Of a DNA stretch of 11,307 nucleotides, positions 7,906-11,307 are shown one piece after another (position 1 is the first letter of the stretch; each line of letters begins with the position of its first letter). The notes under the pieces were generated by a model. It searched no databases. It saw only the letters and a list, made by a program, of their open reading frames with translations, and was not told the origin of the DNA. This DNA is from Bacteroidota bacterium (GTDB lineage: Bacteria; Bacteroidota; Bacteroidia; Bacteroidales; VadinHA17): positions 1 to 11,307 of the forward strand of contig JAUWMO010000083.1 in the NCBI GenBank assembly GCA_030613125.1, written 5' to 3'. The position numbers and the translations under genes were made by a program.

Positions 7906-9312
7906 ATGATAAAACAAAATATTGTTAAAAATAAAAATATTTCCAGGCGTGAATTTCTGAAATCTTCAACTTTAGGTGCTATTGGAACAGGTATTGTATT
8001 ACCTGCTATTATCCCATCATCTGTTTTTGGATCATCTGCACCAAGCAACAAAATCAATATTGCTGCGATTGGGCTTGGTCGTATTTCAAGGTCTCATGAC
8101 ATGCCGGAAACATTGAAGTACGATTCAGCCAGACTTGTTGCTGTATGTGATGTTGATACTAAACGAATGAAAGAGGGCAAACAGTTTGTTGAAAATTATT
8201 ACTTTGAAAAGAAAGGTAAAAAGGATTATATTGATGTAAAGATGTATTCTGATTTCCGGGAATTGCTTCAAAACAAGGATATTGATGCCGTATTAGTTAG
8301 TACACCTGATCATTGGCATTCCATACCTTCCATTGAAGCAGCGAAAGCCGGAAAAGACATCTATTTACAGAAACCGGCATCCCTTACCATTGAGGATGGG
8401 AGGATTCTGAGTGATACCATTAACCGTACAGGCAGGATACTTCAGATTGGAAGCCAACAGCGGTCGGCTAACCCATGGCCTCAATTTAAGAAAGCATGTG
8501 AACTGGTCAGGAATGGACGAATAGGTGACCTGCACACTATTAAAATAGGTTTACCGGGAGATCCATCCGGTGAGGAAGAGCTTGAAATGTCTGTTCCTCC
8601 CAACCTGGATTACAACTTATGGCTGGGTTCAACACCATATGTATATTATACTGAAAAAAGGGTTCACCCGCAGAATGATTATTCCCGGCCGGGCTGGTTG
8701 CGTTGTGAACAATTCGGAGCAGGTATGATAACCGGCTGGGGAGCACATCATATTGATACCGCACATTGGGGTATGGGCACCGAATTCACCGGACCAATTG
8801 AGGTGGAAGCTGAGGCAGATTTTCCAACAAGTGGCCTCTGGAATGTTCACGGGAGTTTTAATGTGAAAACCAAATATGCAAATGGGGTAACCATGTATAT
8901 CAGTGGCGACAACCCTAATGGAGTACGTTTTGAAGGGTCAGAAGGATGGATATTTGTAACACGAGGTGACTATGCAGTAACTGCAAGTGACCCGGTATCA
9001 ACAGATAACAACCGTTTGTCCCTTGATGCCAGTGATCCGAAGATCCTTAGTTCAGAGATAGGTCCTGATGAAATACACTTGTACCATAGTGAAGATCAAC
9101 ATGGCAACTGGCTGGAATGTATTAAAACACGACAACAACCTATAGCACCTGCTGAAGTTGGCCATCGTTCATGCAGTGCCTGTCTGGTAAGTCATATTGC
9201 AATGAAACTGCCCGGAAAGCTTTACTGGGACCCAATGAGAGAAAGATTTAGTAATAATGATTCCGCCAATTCAATGCTGTCCAGACCAATGCGTTTGCCA
9301 TGGAGAATCTAA
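7906..9312 (+). CDS. Tat-exported Gfo/Idh/MocA-family NAD(P)-dependent oxidoreductase
   Basis: A 468-residue protein that should oxidise or reduce a sugar or polyol with a nicotinamide cofactor. Residues 13-18 (SRREFL) are a twin-arginine export motif followed by a hydrophobic segment to about residue 43, so the enzyme is exported folded, presumably with cofactor bound, as for Zymomonas glucose-fructose oxidoreductase. The Rossmann half begins with INIAAIGLGRIS (50-61), where the third glycine of GxGxxG is Ser, and continues with VAVCDVD and VSTPDHWH. The family EKP motif is QKP here (Q155, K156, P157), retaining the catalytic lysine. The C-terminal domain carries GWGAHHIDTAHWG with H281/H282 and D284, the usual catalytic histidine region. 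It lies 11 bp after the PmoA-like gene in an apparent operon. The family is certain; the substrate is not determinable. Confidence 0.95.
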   Translation: MIKQNIVKNKNISRREFLKSSTLGAIGTGIVLPAIIPSSVFGSSAPSNKINIAAIGLGRISRSHDMPETLKYDSARLVAVCDVDTKRMKEGKQFVENYYFEKKGKKDYIDVKMYSDFRELLQNKDIDAVLVSTPDHWHSIPSIEAAKAGKDIYLQKPASLTIEDGRILSDTINRTGRILQIGSQQRSANPWPQFKKACELVRNGRIGDLHTIKIGLPGDPSGEEELEMSVPPNLDYNLWLGSTPYVYYTEKRVHPQNDYSRPGWLRCEQFGAGMITGWGAHHIDTAHWGMGTEFTGPIEVEAEADFPTSGLWNVHGSFNVKTKYANGVTMYISGDNPNGVRFEGSEGWIFVTRGDYAVTASDPVSTDNNRLSLDASDPKILSSEIGPDEIHLYHSEDQHGNWLECIKTRQQPIAPAEVGHRSCSACLVSHIAMKLPGKLYWDPMRERFSNNDSANSMLSRPMRLPWRI

Positions 9313-9394
9313 GAAAGTATAAGGTTAGAATAAAAAATATTAATATTACAAAACTAAATAGTTGTTTAATTTTTATACCAAAACTCTTTAAAAA
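9313..9394 (+). other. AT-rich 82-bp gap with short palindromes
   Basis: The spacer between the two oxidoreductase genes is very AT-rich. It contains a perfect 12-bp palindrome AATATTAATATT (9336-9347) and a second short one, AACTA-AA-TAGTT (9352-9363). No GC-rich terminator stem and no good TAnnTTTG box is visible, so read-through from the upstream genes is the simplest reading; an internal regulatory or RNA-processing site is possible. Confidence 0.35.
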
Positions 9395-10831
9395 ATGAAT
9401 TCAATTACAAGATTTCGTACTTTTATGAACATAACCTGTTATGTTATGCTGGCCGGCTTATTAATTGCCTGCTCAAATCAAAATGACACTGAAATGAAAT
9501 TTACCGGAGCAAATAATGAAGTAAAATTGATGATACTGGACCCGGGCCATTTTCATGCTGCATTGATACAAAAAACAATGTATAACCAGATCGATCCTGA
9601 AGTTTATATTTATGCGCCCGATGGTCCTGATGTTCAAAACTACCTGAAAAAGATTGAAGGGTACAATACCAGGCCTGAAAACCCAACAGAATGGATCTCA
9701 AAATTGTATGCAAGTCCGGATTTTTTCGATAAAATGCTGTCTGAAAAACCTGGAAATGTTATGGTAACATCAGGAAACAACGGGAAAAAAACAGAATACA
9801 TAAAGAAGGCTATAGATGCAGGCATAAACGTATTTGCCGATAAGCCGATGGCAATAAACTCTGAGGATTTCGAACTCCTCAAAAAAGCGTTTGAATCATC
9901 TGAAGAAAAAGGTGTTCTTCTGTACGATATTATGACCGAGCGGCATGAAATTACAAGCATTTTACAAAAGGAATTTTCTATGACTCCTGAGATATTCGGC
10001 ACTCAGGTAACCGGTAGTTCTGATGAACCGGCAGTGGTAAAGGAGAGCGTACATCATTTTTTCAAATATGTTTCGGGAAGTATACTAAAACGTCCTGCCT
10101 GGTTTTTTGATGTCTCCCAGCAGGGAGAAGGAATTGTGGATATCACTACACACCTGGTGGACCTGATCCAGTGGGCATGTTTTCCCGGTCAAATCATCGA
10201 TTATCATAACGATATCAATATCATTTCTTCCAAACGGTGGTCCACTGATCTTACTCCTTCACAGTTTAATGCCGTAACCCGTTTAACTGATTATCCCGAA
10301 TATTTACAAAAAGATGTTATCAGAGACAGCATACTGCAGGTTTATGCCAACGGCGAGATCAATTATAATATAAAAGGAGTTCATGCAAAGGTGTCTGTCC
10401 GGTGGAATTTCGAGGCTCCTGAAGGAACAGGTGACACTCACTATTCCATTATGAGAGGAACTAAAGCCAATTTGGTCATCCGCCAGGGTGCTGAACAAAA
10501 CTTCAAGCCTGTATTATATATTGAGCCTGTAAAAGATTTTGATACCGGGGAATTTGAATCTACATTGACAAATGGTTTAAAAACCGTTCAGGAAAAATAT
10601 CCTGGCATAGAAATACAGGAAACCAATAATGGATGGATGGTAATTATTCCCGATTCATATAAAATCGGACATGAAGCCCATTTTAGGCAGGTAACTGAAA
10701 AATACCTCAAATATCTGATTGATGGGAAACTACCGGAATGGGAGGTGCCGAATATGATCGCCAAATATTATGTTACAACAAAAGCTCTTGAGCTGGCATT
10801 GGAAAAAAGTCAAACCGGTACAAATCAATGA
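9395..10831 (+). CDS. Lipoprotein oxidoreductase, Gfo/Idh/MocA-like with Oxidoreduct_C-type C-terminal domain
   Basis: A 478-residue protein with a lipoprotein signal peptide: hydrophobic stretch about 13-25 and lipobox LIAC with lipidated C26, so it is membrane anchored outside the cytoplasm. The Rossmann-like half starts KLMILDPGHFHAALI, the DPGHFH form replacing the usual GxGxxG, and includes the motif DKP (D149, K150, P151), equivalent to EKP with its catalytic lysine. The C-terminal half has RPAWFFDV (from R233), QQGEGIVD and THLVDLIQW (T252-W260, including H253 and D256), typical of proteins annotated with a putative oxidoreductase C-terminal domain. It follows the Tat oxidoreductase after 82 bp and probably acts on the same or a sequential substrate in the periplasm. 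It is distant from its neighbour, so not a recent duplicate. Whether it binds NAD(P) in the standard way is unclear. Confidence 0.87.
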   Translation: MNSITRFRTFMNITCYVMLAGLLIACSNQNDTEMKFTGANNEVKLMILDPGHFHAALIQKTMYNQIDPEVYIYAPDGPDVQNYLKKIEGYNTRPENPTEWISKLYASPDFFDKMLSEKPGNVMVTSGNNGKKTEYIKKAIDAGINVFADKPMAINSEDFELLKKAFESSEEKGVLLYDIMTERHEITSILQKEFSMTPEIFGTQVTGSSDEPAVVKESVHHFFKYVSGSILKRPAWFFDVSQQGEGIVDITTHLVDLIQWACFPGQIIDYHNDINIISSKRWSTDLTPSQFNAVTRLTDYPEYLQKDVIRDSILQVYANGEINYNIKGVHAKVSVRWNFEAPEGTGDTHYSIMRGTKANLVIRQGAEQNFKPVLYIEPVKDFDTGEFESTLTNGLKTVQEKYPGIEIQETNNGWMVIIPDSYKIGHEAHFRQVTEKYLKYLIDGKLPEWEVPNMIAKYYVTTKALELALEKSQTGTNQ

Positions 10832-10900
10832 ATAAAAGTTTAAAATTATTAGTGTCCGACTAAATCCGGCTTCATTGAAAACTCTAATTGATTGGGTTTT

Positions 10901-10921
10901 TATCTGACTTAATATCAGATA
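10901..10921. repeat. Inverted repeat 1 of the element (7-bp arms)
   Basis: TATCTGA and TCAGATA are perfect complements around a 7-nt loop (CTTAATA). It is the first of the stacked hairpins inside the repeat element, about 70 bp after the stop of the lipoprotein oxidoreductase. Confidence 0.6.
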
Positions 10922-10929
10922 CTTAACTT

Positions 10930-10957
10930 ATGGGCTAAAGCCCATTCTTTTAAGAAT
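10930..10957. repeat. Two overlapping palindromes (inverted repeats 2a and 2b)
   Basis: ATGGGCT-AA-AGCCCAT (10930-10945) is a strong 7-bp-arm palindrome. It shares its last two bases with ATTCTT-TT-AAGAAT (10944-10957). The first has a GC-rich stem followed by T-rich sequence, so it could also serve as a weak terminator in the plus direction. Confidence 0.65.
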
Positions 10958-10963
10958 TTTCAT

Positions 10964-10989
10964 TAACCCCAGGCTTAAGCATGGGGTTA
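10964..10989. repeat. Inverted repeat 3, 26-bp near-perfect palindrome
   Basis: TAACCCCA-G-GCTT pairs with AAGC-A-TGGGGTTA with a single internal mismatch, leaving no loop in DNA form. It is the longest hairpin of the element and resembles a REP-type unit. Its near symmetry would also allow cruciform extrusion. Confidence 0.7.
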
Positions 10990-11005
10990 GTAAAGCCTTA
11001 TTATA

Positions 11006-11021
11006 AAGGGTTTTAACCCTT
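11006..11021. repeat. Inverted repeat 4 (AAGGGTT-TT-AACCCTT)
   Basis: Perfect 7-bp arms around two T residues. The AACCC/GGGTT core echoes that of inverted repeat 3, suggesting that the element was built from related hairpin units. Confidence 0.65.
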
Positions 11022-11050
11022 ATGTAGTTTTATTAACCGGACATCAGTAG

Positions 11051-11079
11051 TTTAAAATAAAGAACATAATTTACATTTG
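11051..11079 (+). promoter_or_regulatory. Candidate promoter for the ThuA-like gene
   Basis: TACATTTG (11072-11079) is an exact match to the Bacteroidota -7 pattern TAnnTTTG, and TTTA (11051-11054) lies at about the -33 distance with one difference from TTTG. The -33 part falls inside the right-hand copy of the 10-bp repeat that flanks the non-coding element. The predicted leader before the GTG start is about 15 nt. Confidence 0.5.
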
Positions 11080-11099
11080 AATAAATAAAATTTATCCCT

Positions 11100-11307
11100 G
11101 TGAAAAAGATCATTTCAATATTTACAACTGCCTTAATAATCGGCACTTTTTTTTCCTGTAATTCAAATATCCGTCAGGAAAAACGCGGGTTGGTTTTTAC
11201 AAAGAACGGAGAAGGTTATGTTCATGACAACATACAAAACAGTGTAAAAGCCATTCAGAAATTGGGTGAAGAAAACGGATTTATTGTAGATGCCTCCGAT
11301 AAATCGG
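11100..11307 (+). CDS. ThuA-like lipoprotein, 5' part only
   Basis: An open frame of 69 codons begins at GTG 11100 and leaves the window. A stop at 11082-11084 and the absence of an in-frame ATG before the signal peptide make GTG the only sensible start. The N-terminus is a lipoprotein signal (KKIISIF, hydrophobic to residue 19, lipobox FFSC, C20), so the protein is exported and anchored. After it, LVFTKNGEGYVHDNIQNSVK and KLGEENGFIVDASDKS match the opening of ThuA (trehalose-utilisation) domains, where a gly/aromatic-His segment leads into an alpha/beta fold related to class I glutamine amidotransferases. ThuA-like proteins often accompany Gfo/Idh/MocA oxidoreductases in carbohydrate loci, which fits the three genes before it. 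Only the first part of the domain is visible, so the family call is likely, not certain. Confidence 0.7.
   Translation, partial: MKKIISIFTTALIIGTFFSCNSNIRQEKRGLVFTKNGEGYVHDNIQNSVKAIQKLGEENGFIVDASDKS

Larger units (their letters stand above)
10837..11058. mobile_element. 222-bp MITE/REP-like non-coding repeat element
   Basis: This 268-bp gene-free stretch is dominated by symmetric DNA. A 10-bp direct repeat AGTTTAAAAT occurs at 10837-10846 and 11049-11058, like a target-site duplication. Just inside are imperfect inverted termini (10848-10863 against 11033-11048), with 11 of 16 positions matching and a shared GTCCG/CGGAC core; all five differences are transitions. Between them lie successive hairpins listed separately. 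No transposase frame is present, so any movement would depend on an enzyme elsewhere. GGGCTAAAGCCC and AACCCC-type palindromes resemble intergenic repeats I have seen in Bacteroidota genomes (recollection, not a search). It could also act as a bidirectional transcription terminator for the oxidoreductase operon. Confidence 0.5.

Noticed and set aside
7594..8057. Minus-strand frames across the PmoA-like / Tat oxidoreductase junction
   Set aside because: Both are antisense to well-supported coding sequence; the hydrophobic one is the complement of the Tat signal region.
10837..11058. CRISPR array
   Set aside because: The repeats are different palindromes of varied length with no constant repeat-spacer pattern.
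10832..11099. tRNA or other known structured RNA in the gap before the ThuA-like gene
   Set aside because: The hairpins are simple palindromes; no T-loop, anticodon arm or recognised riboswitch core is visible.

Overview
The window looks like a chromosomal segment of a Bacteroidota (Bacteroidales/Cytophagales-like) bacterium. Supporting signs are the AT-rich sequence, the near absence of Shine-Dalgarno sites, candidate promoters of the Bacteroidota type (-7 TAnnTTTG, -33 TTTG), an outer-membrane OmpP1/FadL protein, and a set of exported Gfo/Idh/MocA, PmoA-like (DUF6807) and ThuA-like proteins typical of environmental Bacteroidota.

Left half (1-4665, minus strand): one uninterrupted reading frame of at least 1555 codons runs off the left edge of the window. 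Its middle carries a fold-type I PLP-dependent aminotransferase core. All the classical catalytic positions can be placed with near-canonical spacing: W605, N675, D704, Y707, K748, R756 and R984. This core sits between about 540 N-terminal residues and more than 550 C-terminal residues that I cannot assign, and its two halves are separated by an extra insertion of about 100 residues. It is the most unusual object in the window. Its short upstream region holds three tandem 8-bp repeats and an 18-bp interrupted palindrome. A strong intrinsic terminator isolates it from the next gene.

Middle (4823-6391, minus strand): an OmpP1/FadL/TodX-type outer-membrane beta-barrel for uptake of hydrophobic molecules. 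It is divergent from the right-hand cluster across a 228-bp regulatory region.

Right half (6620-11307, plus strand): four exported proteins in a row. They are a PmoA-like/DUF6807 protein with a signal peptide, a Tat-exported Gfo/Idh/MocA oxidoreductase, a lipoprotein oxidoreductase with the Oxidoreduct_C-type domain, and the start of a ThuA-like lipoprotein with a GTG start. Together they suggest an extracytoplasmic carbohydrate-modifying pathway, plausibly sugar oxidation to keto intermediates. The substrate cannot be read from the window. A 222-bp non-coding, hairpin-rich repeat element with imperfect terminal inverted repeats and 10-bp flanking direct repeats lies between the third and fourth genes. 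Its right end abuts a good TAnnTTTG promoter for the ThuA-like gene.
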